A program made the translations under genes and the position numbers. The notes beneath the pieces are model-generated. The model was not told the origin of the DNA. It made no database searches and was given only the letters and a program-made list of their open reading frames with translations. A stretch of 64,000 nucleotides of DNA. Origin: Sambucus nigra. Taxonomy: Eukaryota; Streptophyta; Magnoliopsida; Dipsacales; Adoxaceae. The stretch lies in contig OX422215.1 in NCBI GenBank assembly GCA_949130495.1, positions 13,865,302-13,929,301 of the forward strand, read 5' to 3'. Below, piece by piece: positions 1 to 13,090 of the stretch; the first letter of the stretch is position 1, and each line of letters begins with the position of its first letter.

Positions 1-1518
1 GAGATGTAAATTTTATTTAGGTGAGGGCTAAATAATTTAGAGTCGGGGATTTAGACTCGGGTGATGTTATTTCGGGCCACGAGAGTAAGTCTGAATATAT
101 TGGTTGGGGCGATACCAAAAGAAATTAATGTGCAAATTAATTAATAATTAAAGTTGGGCCATAAACTCGTAATAAAATGGAATAGGCTTGTGTCATGGAC
201 TTAGTACACGGTGTAGACGGGATATTTTATATTTATATATATATGGTGTGTGATAGTATATATATGGTGTGTGCATTAATATCAGTGGATAGATATTATT
301 ATTATTATTATATACTATAGTGATATAGGGGGAGGTTGCGCGTACTGGATGAATCCCCTAGCTTGAGGAGTAGGGCGAGTATATTCCTAGGTCATAGCGT
401 CCGTTATATGGGTGAGGGGCATCTCACTTTCAAGGAAGGAATATGACCGCCTCCAACATGTATGTATTAACCAAATTAGGGAACGATTATGACTTGGGGT
501 AACTAGGTTATGTGAATATACCTAGTGGGATAGGACTTTAGAGAATTTATAACCAGTGAGACTTTACTCGGGGGAATACTATTATTAAATGTTATTTCAG
601 TATGTTTGTGAATACTGTAATATGACTAAGTATATAATTAGGTAAATAATTATATACGGCATAATTAATACAAGGCATGAGTTGTAATATATGTATAACA
701 GATGTGGAAGTTATATTAAATTAAAGAGGGAAATTATTTAATTAAGTTGATGTTGATAATAACTTTAAAAAATCATAATTAAGGCATACTCGGTTAGTGT
801 ATGGTGGTTGCAAAGGGTTATATAACTTATCTAGTTATGAGAATAAGAACTAGGTAAATTTATTTAAGTCATTAATAGTGCACATTAGAGGAGGGGTGAG
901 GATGTCCTGAAGGGAGTGCGGCACTAACTAAAATATGGAGAGCATGCATATTTATTTATTAATGCAAGTTAATCATTTGCTAAATATTTTTCAAATGTTT
1001 TTGGGTACTAACCCTTGCTATAAAAACTTTTTAAAAACCTTTTAGGTGTCAGCCACAGGGACGCCGGGCTTGACTCGATTTCAAGGATCCATTGCTGCAG
1101 CATATGTGGATGTTGCGGGAGTTTGATAGACGCTTCATTCTTTCATTCTTAGTATAGAGACTTCTTATCAGTTATTTCGAGCTTGTCGCTCACAGTTCAT
1201 TTAGTTTTTGTTAGACATGTTGAGATTGATTACTTGTCTTTATGTTTCTATTTGTTGGGTTTTGGTCCGATGGTTTATTCGGTCAGTTAATTAATTGTGA
1301 TTGGTTGTTTCAGTTATTTGTGATTATTATGTTGTTTGTTTCCGCATGAATTTTCATTTAAGTTAATGAATGATAAAACTTGGCGCCATTCTAATTTTCA
1401 CACTTAGGTGGTTAGTGATTAAAAAGGCGACAGTGATGCTAAGAATGATCCAACTGAGAAACCAGTTCTAACTTAATTTGGAGCTGATCACCCGGGGTTA
1501 ATTAGGTGGGGTGTCACA
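1..1518 (+). mobile_element. Tekay-family gypsy LTR, 3' portion, cut by window edge
   Basis: The segment ends in GGGGTGTCACA, the terminus shared by all Tekay-family LTRs here. It contains the block GGAGGTTGCGCG...GAATCCCCTAG, which matches the reverse complement of the LTR at 21953-24692 (around 23080-23165). Its last 100 bases carry the GGTGGTTAGT...GACAGTGATGCTAA block also seen at the ends of the LTRs at 33859 and 41688. It is in plus orientation and its start lies left of the window. It abuts Tat-type gag directly at 1519, so it inserted into that gag. Whether it is a solo LTR or a 3' LTR cannot be told. Confidence 0.8.
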
Positions 1519-2179
1519 CTTCTTTGGAGAAGATTTTTGTCCTTGTCTATTTCTCCTAATCTATCCTCCAACCGTTGAATAGATCCTTTCCAGTCATCAT
1601 TCCCAGTGCCTAACTTATGGGTGTCAGCCCTTTCATTCCGAGAAACTGATCGTGCTGAACTTTCTTCTTGGGATCTTTCCCTTTGATTGGACGGAGTAGC
1701 ATTCCTGTCACTTGGCCGTGATTGGGATGACCCTATCTTAGATCAGTTGGTCATTGAGTATTTCTTGACGTAACCCGGGGGACATTTCTATTTCCCCTAG
1801 GGCCCAAATGATCAAAAGGAGAGGATCGACTTAACCTTTCCAGCGCACTCATACTTTATGGAGTAAGAGTTGGGCCTTCGTAAGAATCATGAAGCCTTAT
1901 AGAAAAGTTTATCCCAGGACGATAAGAAATATCTCTTAATGTTCTCCAATAACTAATTCTAGTGTGCCTTGACGGCGGTGGAGGAATACTTCTTTGACCG
2001 GATTGAGCAAGTATCCAAGTTTACAGAGTTTGGGCCAATTGCCTCATTGTATCTTGCATGGCTTCTTGACCTTTGGCTAGTCTAGCCAAAATCCCTGTTA
2101 AATCATTAACAGTAGGTGGAGCGGAGCGATTAGTTGGTATCCCATCATTCTGGGCACTGGACTCTGGGATATCTGTCAT
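1519..2179 (-). pseudogene. Tat-type gypsy gag, N-terminal remnant
   Basis: Read on the minus strand from an ATG at 2179, the protein begins MTDIPESS and continues through LARLAKGQEAMQDTMRQL. This matches the gag start of the complete Tat element at 44965 (MTEIPESS...LAQGQTTMQETMRQL). The open frame stops at about 2021. Similarity to the other gag continues at DNA level in a decayed state to 1519 (region corresponding to about 45560-45640), where the Tekay-family LTR interrupts it. It would have encoded the N-terminal part of the capsid precursor and is non-functional. Confidence 0.8.
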
Positions 2180-2214
2180 GTCTGATGAATTTGGTGAAAA
2201 CATCTTTTAACACT

Positions 2215-2232
2215 TTCCCACAGACGGTGCCA
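2215..2232 (-). other. Primer binding site of the left Tat-type element
   Basis: The minus strand reads TGGCACCGTCTGTGGGAA immediately after the LTR end. The complete Tat element has TGGCGTCGTCTGTGGGAA at 44906-44923 in the same place, so the two are equivalent sites for a tRNA primer. I did not identify the tRNA. Confidence 0.7.
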
Positions 2233-2235
2233 GTA

Positions 2236-2714
2236 CGTTGATGCAAAAAACTAAATTAGGGATAATTAATTAATCACAGATAATTTATGTAAAACAAGCT
2301 AGACAAAATATATTTTTAAAGTTATTTGGCTTAATAGAATGGCCTACGTCCACTATTGTGTATTACTAAGTGCCTTGCCTTATTTTTTATTGCCCTACTA
2401 TAAGGGGTTTACAATGTATTTATAGCCCAAGGGGATGTTAAGAGTTGTAGTTATGAAAAGATGGAATGCCTTTATCAATTAGGCATTTACATCTCTACAT
2501 AATAAGAAATAGTTGTGAGACTGTTGGCGTTTCATTAGCCAAGTCGTTTAGTCTTCCTATGGAGTTGGTCAGTATTCCCAATTAGTTGCTCTGTTGAGTT
2601 GGTTGGTATTCTTAGTTGGTTAGTAGCTCATGTTGAGTTGTAATTGTGTCACGTTGAATGGCATATGCTATTTTGCGACTGGTCTATATAAGATGACTAA
2701 TTTTGGTATCAATA
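2236..2714 (-). mobile_element. 5' LTR of the left Tat-type element
   Basis: On the minus strand the segment begins TATTGATACC (2714 downwards) and ends GCATCAACG next to the primer site. The Tat LTR at 33566/55506 begins with GTTGATACC and ends with ACATCAACA. Both terminal dinucleotides appear mutated from TG...CA. The segment inserted into the Tekay-family LTR piece that starts at 2715. Confidence 0.7.
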
Positions 2715-3322
2715 GAAGGTGTTCTTCCCTCGCTCCAATCACGATTCCGACGACTTTGGTGATGAGAAAAGGTGTGACAAAGCCTATGTTCTTCACTTCT
2801 TTCTCTCATATGGCCTCTAATCTCTCAAGATTATATTAACTCTAGACTCTAACCCCAAGGGGCCGATATAACACTTAAAAATTCGTAGCTCCTCCAATCC
2901 TAGTCTCCCAAATGATCGAAATGCCATCATATGGTGTCGGGTTGGTCTAAAATCACCCCGAGACCCAAACAATGCACCCATGTATACTATTCTGACTATT
3001 TCAACCCTTTCAGAATCAACCATGACCTCAAAATCACCATCTGAGTCACTCTGAAATACTCTCCAATCTTAACCTCATATAGTCTACGCACGACACCTGG
3101 TTGAGATATAATACTGTCACGTCACTATCACTCGCTATGACGTAAAAATAATTATTTACTATTCACTTAGTATTTATATTCGATAAACATTAATCATTTC
3201 CTCTTCGATTAATATTTTAATCAATACATAATATTTAATTCCATTAAATTACATCACGCGTGTAATTTAAATTTTTATCCAAATTAATTCAATTTCAATA
3301 CTCAAAAATACGGGGTGTTGCA
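2715..3322 (-). mobile_element. Tekay-family LTR fragment
   Basis: The minus strand begins TGCAACACCCCGTA at 3322, a one-base variant of the usual TGTAACACCCCGTA start. The plus-strand stretch around 2995-3075 resembles 24440-24520 of the LTR at 21953-24692. It is cut at 2714 by the Tat-type LTR; the rest must lie left of the window. It is itself inserted into the gag pseudogene on its right. Confidence 0.65.
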
Positions 3323-5056
3323 TTTGTGTCCACAAAGTACCCAGGTCCTCCTGAAGAAACTAAAGGTCGACGATGAGGAAAAGAACAATCTGAATCCCAA
3401 TGTCCTACTACATCACAATTATAACATTTGAAAGTTAATGAATGGGAAGATGACGAGGGAGTAGTATTAATGGTATAGGACATTGTAGCGGGGGTGGAAA
3501 TCGGATCACTAGCAGAAGAAGGTGGAGCGGAAGTGGAATTTTGTGCCCAAGGATATGCGGGGGTCTGATGATAAGCCTCCACCTTCGTAGCATACTCAAC
3601 CGCATTTGCAAAGTTGGTGATGTCACATAAAGTGAGATCCCACCGAATATATGCCTGAAGCCCATGAATATAGTCGTTGATCCGCTGCTCCTTCAACTTA
3701 CCCAAATGAGCTTGAATTCATAGGGTCTGAAATCCCTCCGTGTACTCTAAGACAGATGTATCATGGTGCAGGGCATGTACCGGGAGAAATATATCCCGCT
3801 CATAAGTAGTGGGGATGAAAGCGACCATCATCGTCTCACGCAACTCTGCCCAGGACTGTATAGGTGACTGCCCCTCAATCACACGACGCTGCTCTAAATT
3901 GTGTCACCAGACACTATCATAGCCCGGGAACATGGTCACTACAAGTAAGACACACCGACGCTTTTTTAACCGTTTGTACTTAAATATGATCTCCATGGTG
4001 TCAAGCCAATCAATCACAACATCGACCTTGATGTTCCCATCAAACATAAGAACATCCACCTGGATATCTCCTTGCATGCTACGGGATAGTAACTAGAGTT
4101 CCATACGGTTGATGGGGTTCTCCACGTGGGAGATAAATATCATCCACGTCCAACCCATCATTGCCTAGCAGAGAAATCCCAATTAGAGCCTGGTGTTACT
4201 GCCTCTGAATCGGTGGATGAATAGGGACCGGAGCAGGAGCTCAAGATGTGATGGAAGTGGTATGTATGGTGGAGCTATAATAACTTATGGTATAGGGGGT
4301 GGGGCTATCACAGTAGGCTAGTGCAGAGAGTAATCATCCATCAAATGTCCTCTTTAATACCATAAAAAGCAATGTCGGTCCGTGATGGAGACAAATGGAG
4401 AAAACTTTCGACTCAAAGAGTCAAAAGGTAAGATAAGGAGGATCAACATCCATCAATGATTATGGCTGGAGAGGAGGAGTCACACCTAGATGAGGATGTT
4501 CAAGCCAACGCCTAACATGCCCCATGGTGTCAATCGCGGCCAACTGTTCTGAACGGGCGTCCCAAATAGACTCGGGGTGATGTACATGCTCTCTGTGGTA
4601 TGGAGGAGGCCTGGAAGTGTTGAGGAGGGGTAGGGGAAGAAGCGTGGTATCGGTAAAATGAGGGTGAGGGTCTGAGGGAGTATGGATGGGAAGTGTCAGG
4701 GGTATGGGTGGAAGAGGGTTTGGGTAATAGGGTTTAGTGTGTCATTGGAGGTGGTGGCATGGGTAAAATGACATGTGGGCAAGTGGGGACTCATGGGTGG
4801 GATCAATTTGGGTGATAGTAGATATGTGGTTGACTGGACTGTTGGGATGGGGTGGGGGTACGAACAGTGGGGGTAAGGAATTTTTTTGAGTGTCCGGCGG
4901 TGGTCGAATGGTCAAAATAGGGCTGAGCGAGGGTGAATGGTGGGATGGAGTCAAAACGATGGTCAGAAGGGTGTCCGGTGGGACATGAAGTCTTGGCGGC
5001 GGAGGGAATAGGGTCGAAGAGGCCAACCAGCACCCTTGCTTCCTTCTGGCAGTCAT
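3323..5056 (-). pseudogene. Decayed Ty3/gypsy gag with CCHC zinc knuckle
   Basis: The best-kept part is the frame 3705-3295. It contains a retrotransposon-gag-like segment (RWDLTLCDITNFANAVEYAT) followed by a perfect CX2CX4HX4C knuckle, CYNCDVVGHWDSDC, encoded at 3426-3385. Further upstream on the same strand, around 4047-3995, translation gives a block containing VIDWLDTMEIIFKYKR. That resembles the W-L-D-x-M/V-E signature of plant gypsy gag. Frames change several times between 3705 and 5056, so the gene is broken. A possible start is the ATG at 5056 (MTARRKQGC), followed by a proline-rich stretch. Downstream sequence is replaced by the LTR fragment ending at 3322. Normal role: capsid formation and RNA packaging. 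Confidence 0.65.
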
Positions 5057-5413
5057 GTAGGGCGGGACATTGGTTGAGACAACCTTCGATCTAGGGTCAG
5101 AATTATTTTTGGCGATGGTGGGTATTTTAGTGGGGGAATGTGTTTTTTTAGGTTTTTTATCGGGGTTAAGTGTTAGGAAGTGGAATAAGTAATATTGGGA
5201 TTTTGACAGGTGGTGGGGCGGTTAGTGTTCGGCTTATAGAGGAAGAAGGAGGTGGAAGGCGGGCATCCATCTCATCCATTCGGGGCATGGGACAATTTAA
5301 TCTTTCTTCAAATCACTCGATGCTTGACCGGAGTGGGGGCGTTTATTCTTCTTGGTTCCATTTTCTGTATTTTTTGCAATCTTTATGAAACAACAACAAC
5401 AACAATGGGTGAG
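5057..5413. other. Untranslated leader between primer site and gag remnant
   Basis: No reading frame here looks genuine. The plus strand is G-rich towards 5200-5340 and ends with a short CAA tract at 5391-5405. It lies where the 5' leader of the minus-strand gag element would be. Confidence 0.35.
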
Positions 5414-5433
5414 CGAACCTAGATTTGATACTA
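5414..5433 (-). other. Probable initiator-Met tRNA primer binding site
   Basis: The minus strand reads TAGTATCAAATCTAGGTTCG. This aligns without gaps to the plant initiator-Met primer site TGGTATCAGAGCCAGGTTCG with four transitions or transversions. It lies upstream of, and in the same orientation as, the gag remnant at 3323-5056. Confidence 0.55.
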
Positions 5434-6204
5434 ACTCCGATAAAAAGACGTCAAATGGGAGAAAGAAGAGATAAATCTCCACAACGTACACAAAGTACCA
5501 AAACTAATCTTTAATATCGAATTAATGATTACATAATGAGGTTATCACCTCTATTTATAGCGTGAGAAAGCTTCTAGATGCTTCTAGAACAAAGGGACCT
5601 AAATGGGCTTCTTGAAGATTCTAGTACAAAGGGGACTAAATGGGCTTTTAGAAGCTTCCACCACAAAGGATCCTAAATTTAAGTAGACATATTTCCTTAA
5701 GTACCCTTCATTAATAAAACTAAAAATGGCACCTATGTCCTAAAGTTTTTGATATTGCAAAATTGCCATCTTGAACAAAAAAAAACTAAGAAAACCCCTA
5801 TAAACCGCTAATCAAATCACATCACTAAAAATTCTGAAACTATTCAAAACTTCCTTGTGTGCTAATTTGATTTTGAACTTTTATAAGTGAGAAATTATGC
5901 ATTTCTAGAATTTGAGTCTTGCTAATAAACAAATTTCTCGATTACACAACAAAGACTTGGAGAATTTGTAACATCATAAAAGCTATAGTTGGTTCTTGAT
6001 CTAACACGCTTCATAATTAAATTTGGTTTTTGAATATTACATCAGATGAAAGAACTTTCAAGTTGTTGGACAAAATCTCTCCAAGGTATTATATCACTTT
6101 ATGTGCTTCTGCTTTCGTTGGTTTTGCAAATTTCCAATGATTTCATTACTTTCATGTCTCTTGTAAGGTTTACTATGTTTTAAATATTTTCTCAATAGGA
6201 ACGA
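5434..6204 (-). mobile_element. Possible LTR of the old minus-strand gag element
   Basis: By position, upstream of the primer site, this should be the 5' LTR. It contains no plausible protein frame. The minus strand has a TATAAATAG-type box around 5555-5563. I could not see clean TG...CA ends, and the right side is interrupted by the solo LTR beginning at 6205. Confidence 0.3.
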
Positions 6205-7510
6205 TGTAATACCCCGTAATTTTAATAACTTTTCAAATGAGACAAATTAAAAGCTAATGGGGATTAATTGGAATTAATTATGAAAAATTAATTAGGATTA
6301 ATTCGGATTTAATATTACTAGAGATTAAAGTAATATATTATTTTGAATATTGCTTAGTGATATATAAGTAATATAATAATATGATGTTATTTATATTATC
6401 GTGAGTTACTAATATGGCAATAATGGAAATTAAGTCGGGACGCGGTTATGGGACGTGTCGGGACTAATTTAAATGAATACAAAGGAAACATTATTTTATA
6501 TCAACCTTATGGTCATTTCGAGTATGTTGTTGCGTCCAGAAGGGTCGAAATAGTAAAAAAAGTCTACCCGGGTGTTGGATTTGGGTTTCAGGTCAATTAG
6601 GAGATGAAAGGACACCTCGAAGGGGCATTTTATACATTTTGATTGGGAGATGAATCGTTACTTCGTTTTTGCCTTTTAACTAACCTTTAAGACTTATTAT
6701 TTAAATAAGTCTAGACACTACGTAAGATTCATTTCATCCAAAAACAAGTGAGAAAGTTTGAGAGAAAAACAGAAGAGTCTTAGAGAGAAAGTGAAAGGGT
6801 AACTTGAGGAGAGGTAGAGTTCTTGGAAAGGAGGAGTCACCTAGGAAAACCAAGGAGATAACCAACATATCTTCACCTTGCACCACCACTATAGTCGCCA
6901 GAAAAGTCTCTGGAAAAAGGGAAGGAAAAGTCCTAACACATGTCTTCACCAAAGGTTCAAACTGACTTTTAAGGCAAGTGATTCTTGCTTTATTTTAGTG
7001 ATTAGCATATCCATATTAGAATAGGATTCTATTGTGGTATTCATGAACTTATGAATTTTGGATTTAAAATTATTAGTAAATTAAGATAATGGTTAGGCAA
7101 ATTCATGTAGTTGATTATATAACATGTCGAGACTATGATCATGATGTTATTGAAAATGATGATAGGAATTGAATGTAGAAAAATCCTACCATGCTAAAAA
7201 ATGAAATTTGATGATTTAGGTATGAAATTATGATTCTAAATTCTGAGTTTTCAAGTTGGATAAAAATTCAGAATTCAGAATTCAGATTATTGAAATCTTA
7301 AGGTTTTAATGGGTTTGATGATAATCCCTTATGAACATATGGAATTGATTTTTTTATGTAGAAATCACCCATGAATATTTTGAAGTAATGTTAGAATAGT
7401 AATCCAGATTTCTGGATTCTGTTAGGATAGAAACAAAAAATGTTTGAGTGTTAGAAATTGAGGAAAAACGCAGAAAATTGGAACTGAAGACAAACAGGAA
7501 AAACGTTGAC

Positions 7511-7590
7511 TTCGTTCGAACGAGAGTCAATCTCGTTCTAATAAGATACCATCTCGTTCTAATGAGATTTTCACTTCAAACGAGATTTCC
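7511..7590 (+). repeat. Decayed palindrome cluster in solo LTR
   Basis: One intact 14-mer TTCGTTCGAACGAG at 7511-7524 is followed by several TCTCGTTCTAATRAG-like variants. The relation to the CTCGTTCGAACGAG cluster at 34979-35189 is evident. The variants differ mainly by C/T and G/A changes, as expected from decay of methylated CpG. Confidence 0.6.
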
Positions 7591-8805
7591 ATAATTCTAT
7601 TTTAGCCCAGAAATATTTGAATAATATTATTTTAGCCCATAGTAGCTTCTGAATAATTTTGGTACATTAAGAGAGTGAGAAAACTTGGGATTAATGGTGG
7701 AAAATTATATTATATTAAGGATTAAAATTATGTGAGAAATACTTACATAATTACTATACTATTTGAGAAGAATAATCGTTATAATAAGTACGGGTAATAT
7801 TGAGGACATATATACGGGTACCTGGGTTGTATAAAAGATTATGGGAGAAATAACTACATAATATATGTACGATAATAATCGTGTTTATAAGTACGGGTAG
7901 TATTCGAGAAATACGATTGGTACTTGGGATAGGATAAATTCCTAGTATGATATAGGTAGTGTAAATACATAATTTTATATAGGTAGATGATAATGCCTAT
8001 TGATTGATGATTTATGTGTATGACATACCTAGCTTAATTGCTATCGGGGGGAGCTTTACGCGTGAGGGCGGTCATATCCTGATGAATCCAATGGGATTTT
8101 TGACTTTTCGCTCGAGAACGTAGAACTTAGGGATTGATCACCACATTTGTAAATATGGGTGTGATCGGTCATTTAGGTGCGTAGGTATGTGCATAGCCTA
8201 AAGGCTTAGGACTATGTTCGCCTCCAATGCTTGTGTTTAATAGTTGTGGTTCGAGAAATCTTTACCGAACCTATAGTCCCTTATACATTGACGAGATGTA
8301 CTGGGACATAATAGCAGAGTAATGCATGCACCGCAGATGTGCCTCGAGGTGCCGCATAGTATATATATATATATAATAAGTGAATATATATGTATATACT
8401 TGTGATAATATATTCTATGTGAATAAAGTAGAAGTCAAAGCTAATGAAATCTGGAATTTATTAAGTATGATAATACTTAATTACGTTAAATAATTAAAGG
8501 GATTATCCATGTTGAATCTAAATGGATATACATATACTATTATTACATGTATTACGAGAGAAATACGTGTGAATGAATTAGGCTATGAATAGTGGATACA
8601 TTGGGTTGAACTAGTTATCATGGGAACTATAACTGGGATGGCTTAGAGGTACATTAGGTGTGCACTGTAGATGAGAGGTGAGAATATCAAGAGAGAATCT
8701 GATAATCTAACATGTATATAATAATTGTTGAATATAGCATTTATTCACTTGCTGTTTTATAAACTATTTTTACATCGAGCTCTAACCCGTTTCCTAGCAT
8801 ATTCT

Positions 8806-8832
8806 CTTCTCTCTCTCTCTCTCTCTCTCTTG
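8806..8832. repeat. CT microsatellite
   Basis: A run of CT dinucleotides lies near the 3' part of the solo LTR 6205-13797. Confidence 0.85.
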
Positions 8833-11795
8833 TAATCATAGAGGATTGTGAAATGTGATGAGATATGGATGATACGGAGTTTTGAGCTTTATTTAGATGC
8901 CTTCGTATTTATTGATTCATACGCTGTAGTGATATTTCATTTAGGGCATGTCGCCCCATAAGATTTTAGTTATTTCCTTTCTATCTGAGTTATGATTATA
9001 TTCTTATGTCATTGTGATACATTTGTTATCATTGGGATATTGTATTGAGATATTTTACTAGAAAATTTTATTCCAGTGGTATTTAAATTCTATTGTGATG
9101 TCCATTCAGTTATTGTTCATTGTTTTGGAATGGATTATATGAATTATTCGTAATGGTAGAATGTGACACCCTGCCTAATAAAATATCGGGTGATCAATAC
9201 TTTACCAGATTAAAAGAGAAATCTCATATAGTTCATTCTCAGCATCACCGTCGAAACCCAATTTAATTACTAATAACTTATTAGGATGGCATCAAAATTT
9301 TATTTAACAAATCTTTTTAATCAAACCGACCAAGTAAAACAATCACAACAGTTTATACACAACAACTAAAATGAAATAAAATAACCGAACTCTCGGTACA
9401 ATATAATACAACCAAATCGAATGCCGCAAACTGAAATGCAGTAAAATACTAAATGAATATAGTTGGGCCATCGGCCCCAGTGTTTCTACAATGCTTCCTA
9501 TCTAGATCTCAAGGATAGAAGCGTCTACAATAAACCTGCTTGCATCCGCAGCTGCTGCAGCAAATGTCTGACTTGAAAGAATCATCATCCAGGCGTCCCT
9601 GTGCCTGGACACCTGATATTTGTACATATATAGCAAGAGAGGGGAAATAGAGAAAATGGGTCAGTGCCCGAGTTTTGAAAATATTCATCAAGTGCTTTAA
9701 ATGCCATATTTTAAAATATGAAATCTCTCATATTAAAACTGGTATCGCACTTCCATGAGATACACCTCACCCCTCTTATAATAGTGCACACCTATCGCCT
9801 TCATTTTAAACAAACTAGTTAAGCTACCCCGCCCAACTAATCTCTTTTACTCATCTGAATCCTTATTACTATCACCTACCCAGCGTGATATAATATATGT
9901 TATACCGTAAGCTATTACTTAAGCTTTAATGTATATAATTCTCGATTTGATATATATATATATATAGTTCTCAAATTTAGTATATATATATATATATCGT
10001 TCATACTCCAAAACATCACGAGTTTTAAATACCATTTTCACTTCAACATATAATAACCCTTATATAAAAAGTTCTCTCTTGAACCTACAATTTACCTTTG
10101 TATAAGTCCGAATATAAAACTATCGAAAGAAGAATAACATCTTATTCATTTTACACTTTACACCATTCAAAGTTATATGATATCTCATATTCATATATAA
10201 GCAATGTACTATAAACAACAAGTATATTTATACCTATTTTACAATCATAAGTATAATAACCATCTCACCGAGTTATAACTCGAGGATGCAGTCTCAAAGT
10301 ATCTATCCATATCCGGGTTTGCTCAAATTAACCCCGATACCACGTCAGACTCTCTCATGATCATGGTAGAAATACTAAACGGTGGAGGCGGTCATATTCC
10401 CTCCTGAAAGTGGTATAAAAATATCGCACCCATATGCGAACGATATGACCTGGGGGTATACTCTCCCTGCTTTGCAATCTAAGGGATTCACCCTCATTAC
10501 GCAACCTCCTTGGATAGCACTGGAGATATAAACATACATAAATATATCATTTGCATACCAATATATATATATATACACCGTAACAAAACCCGTATATATA
10601 ATATAACATTCCTCAATATGCTCTGGCTATAATTACCGAACTCTTATAGTGATAGACAATAATCCGAATGTTCCCATTAGTAATAGTATATAAGTATTCA
10701 TACACTTAAAATACTAAACCCTTAAGTATTCTCTTATTTAAAATATAACTCGTACCTTAATCACTTTTAAGGATTATAATATAAACCCGAACATAACAAT
10801 TCATAAAAATTAAATAAGTATACTAACTACTTATCCTAATTCCATAGGTATCGCATCACCTATAATAATAGTCATTAATAGATGTATCGGATAACCACTC
10901 AATTATCTTTAGGCAATATCCTAAATTACATCCTAATTGTATTCTTGGATTAACTCAATTACAATCGGCCCATATTTATTCTAATCGCAGAAATATATCT
11001 ACATATGCTTGCCGAATAATCCTCTCGAATGTCTCTCATCCTAAACATGCATTAAATTCGTACCCCGAATCCTACATTAAATTAACCCTAGGTTCTCTAT
11101 TTCGATCCAAGGTTTACTCACCCCCAATACCATCATCTAGGACCCCTAATATCATTTCTAGAATCCCCTAAAATAACTTCCAAAATTATGATTTAAATTC
11201 CCCTAAACTTAAAGGAGAAAACCTAAAAAATCTGCAAGGACCGAATCGATTCGACCTGTCTGAATCGATTAAAAAATGTTCAAATTTCTTAGTATCTCAT
11301 ACCGAATCAATTCGGCTGGTTCGAATCCAAAAATATGCTAAGGTTTTTTAATTTCTCCAAAACCCAAATATCATCCCAATCTCCATTTTTGTTGTTTCTA
11401 ATCTCAGCCAACAATACTACAATCATTTAATATATGTTTTACAACTAACACATCAATTAACTTGTGGTATTAAACTATTTCTCTTAGATTTAAATCCTAA
11501 AACCATTAAAACCCTAGTTTATCCATTTCTCCCATTTCTGCACTATATTAACATGGTTTTAATACTAGAAGTCATCAAGAGTAACAAGACGCCAATTTGT
11601 AAACTCAAAATCAATTTTTCCAAATTTATTTTAATGGTTCTAACCCAAAATATATCTAGTTTACCAGCTATAATATGAGATACACACTCAAATGAATAAA
11701 GCATGTAAATACTTGCCTCGTCGATGAAATCCAACGACCTCGAGTCGAATCCCACGGAGTTTGGTCGAAAATCCCCTTTTCTCTCTTCCTTTCTC

Positions 11796-11818
11796 CTCTT
11801 TCTTTCTTTCTTTCTTTC
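11796..11818. repeat. CTTT microsatellite, left half
   Basis: CTTT repeats interrupted by the solo LTR at 11819-13064. They continue at 13065-13090. Confidence 0.85.
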
Positions 11819-13064
11819 TGTAACAACCCGCGTAATTTTGGGCTATTTTAATTAATTTTTGGAAAATGGAGGAAAATAAAGTTTTTGATAAAATTGTTTT
11901 TATTGCTCAAATATGTTGGTTATTATTTTTAAAGGTGAGACGTTCAAACGATTTTGAAATCGGAGTTAAAACGTATTTTAAATTGATTTTTAAATATTTT
12001 TAACTCTTGGAGTTGTTTTGGCTTCCAACTCTTCATTTCTTTGCCTTATTTAAAGGAGTCTTTTGGCTTCCGATTCTTCATTTCTTTGCATTATAAAAGG
12101 AAGTCGTGGGCAACCTTTTTAACCTACTTTTGGCACAAATTTTGGCAGCAAATATATTTTATATTCCTCTTGTTTTTATATACACATTGGCCCTTGAGAT
12201 TTGTGAGTTCCAACCTTAGATTAGAGGTATTCTTGGGGCTATTTTTGTTGAAGGTTCTTGGAGGAGCTTCTGTAGATCTTTTGTGTTGATCTTGAGGATG
12301 TGATCATTGGTTTCTCATCATGGTTTGAGGTATGGGGTTTTACAAAATATGCTCCTTAAATCTCGCGAGTGTCATTCTCTTTGAAATCTTGTTTAATTGA
12401 ACTCATGTTTGAATTGTTAAATTCATTGAAATCTGGAAAAATAATTGTTGGAATTATTTTTATTCATGTGGTATCATTAGATTGTTGTTGAGAACATTGT
12501 CATGAGATTTTAATATGGCACGGATGTTGAGTACTCGCCAAAATACCTATTCCCGGCTATGGCTTGATAAAGCATATGCGAATGGGGTGAGGCCTGGTTA
12601 CCCATTGATGTGTTGTTGAAAAATTATATTGATAAATGCTTTGATATTTTCATTTGAATTGAATATTCGTACTCGTGTTGTTACGCTTTAATCATTGCTA
12701 ATCCATATTTGTTGAGCATCTTTCCTGTCGTATTGTGTACTTCCCCATATTTTCTTTTAGTTGGCAGGTTAGCGTGGATTTGGGCGGTATGGATTATTGG
12801 AGATTGATTTTATCTTGGATATTATGGGAAGAATTTTTAATACATTTGAGAAGACTTGTATTTATTTTATTGTGTTGTATAGAGCATTGGTGATTTATAT
12901 TATTTCGAGAGACTTTGTTGTATTGAATTTGGGGTATTGAGATTAGTGGTTTCTCTTGTTTTGTGGGATTTTATTTAGATGCTCTCTATACCTTGTTACT
13001 TGTGGATTTGTTTAGTTTTATCGATAGTGGCACTCCGTTCGCTCTCCCCGAGCGGGGTATTACA
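11819..13064 (+). mobile_element. Nested solo LTR of a second gypsy family
   Basis: It begins TGTAACAACCCGCG and ends GCGGGGTATTACA, giving imperfect inverted ends. It is flanked by CTTTC (11814-11818 and 13065-13069). That duplication lies inside a CTTT microsatellite, so it is weak evidence by itself. At 1246 bp it is much shorter than the surrounding LTRs and does not share their internal blocks. It contains no coding frame. Confidence 0.75.
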
Positions 13065-13090
13065 CTTTCTTTCTTTCTTTCTTTCTTCTT
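13065..13090. repeat. CTTT microsatellite, right half
   Basis: Continuation of the CTTT tract split by the solo LTR insertion. Confidence 0.85.
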
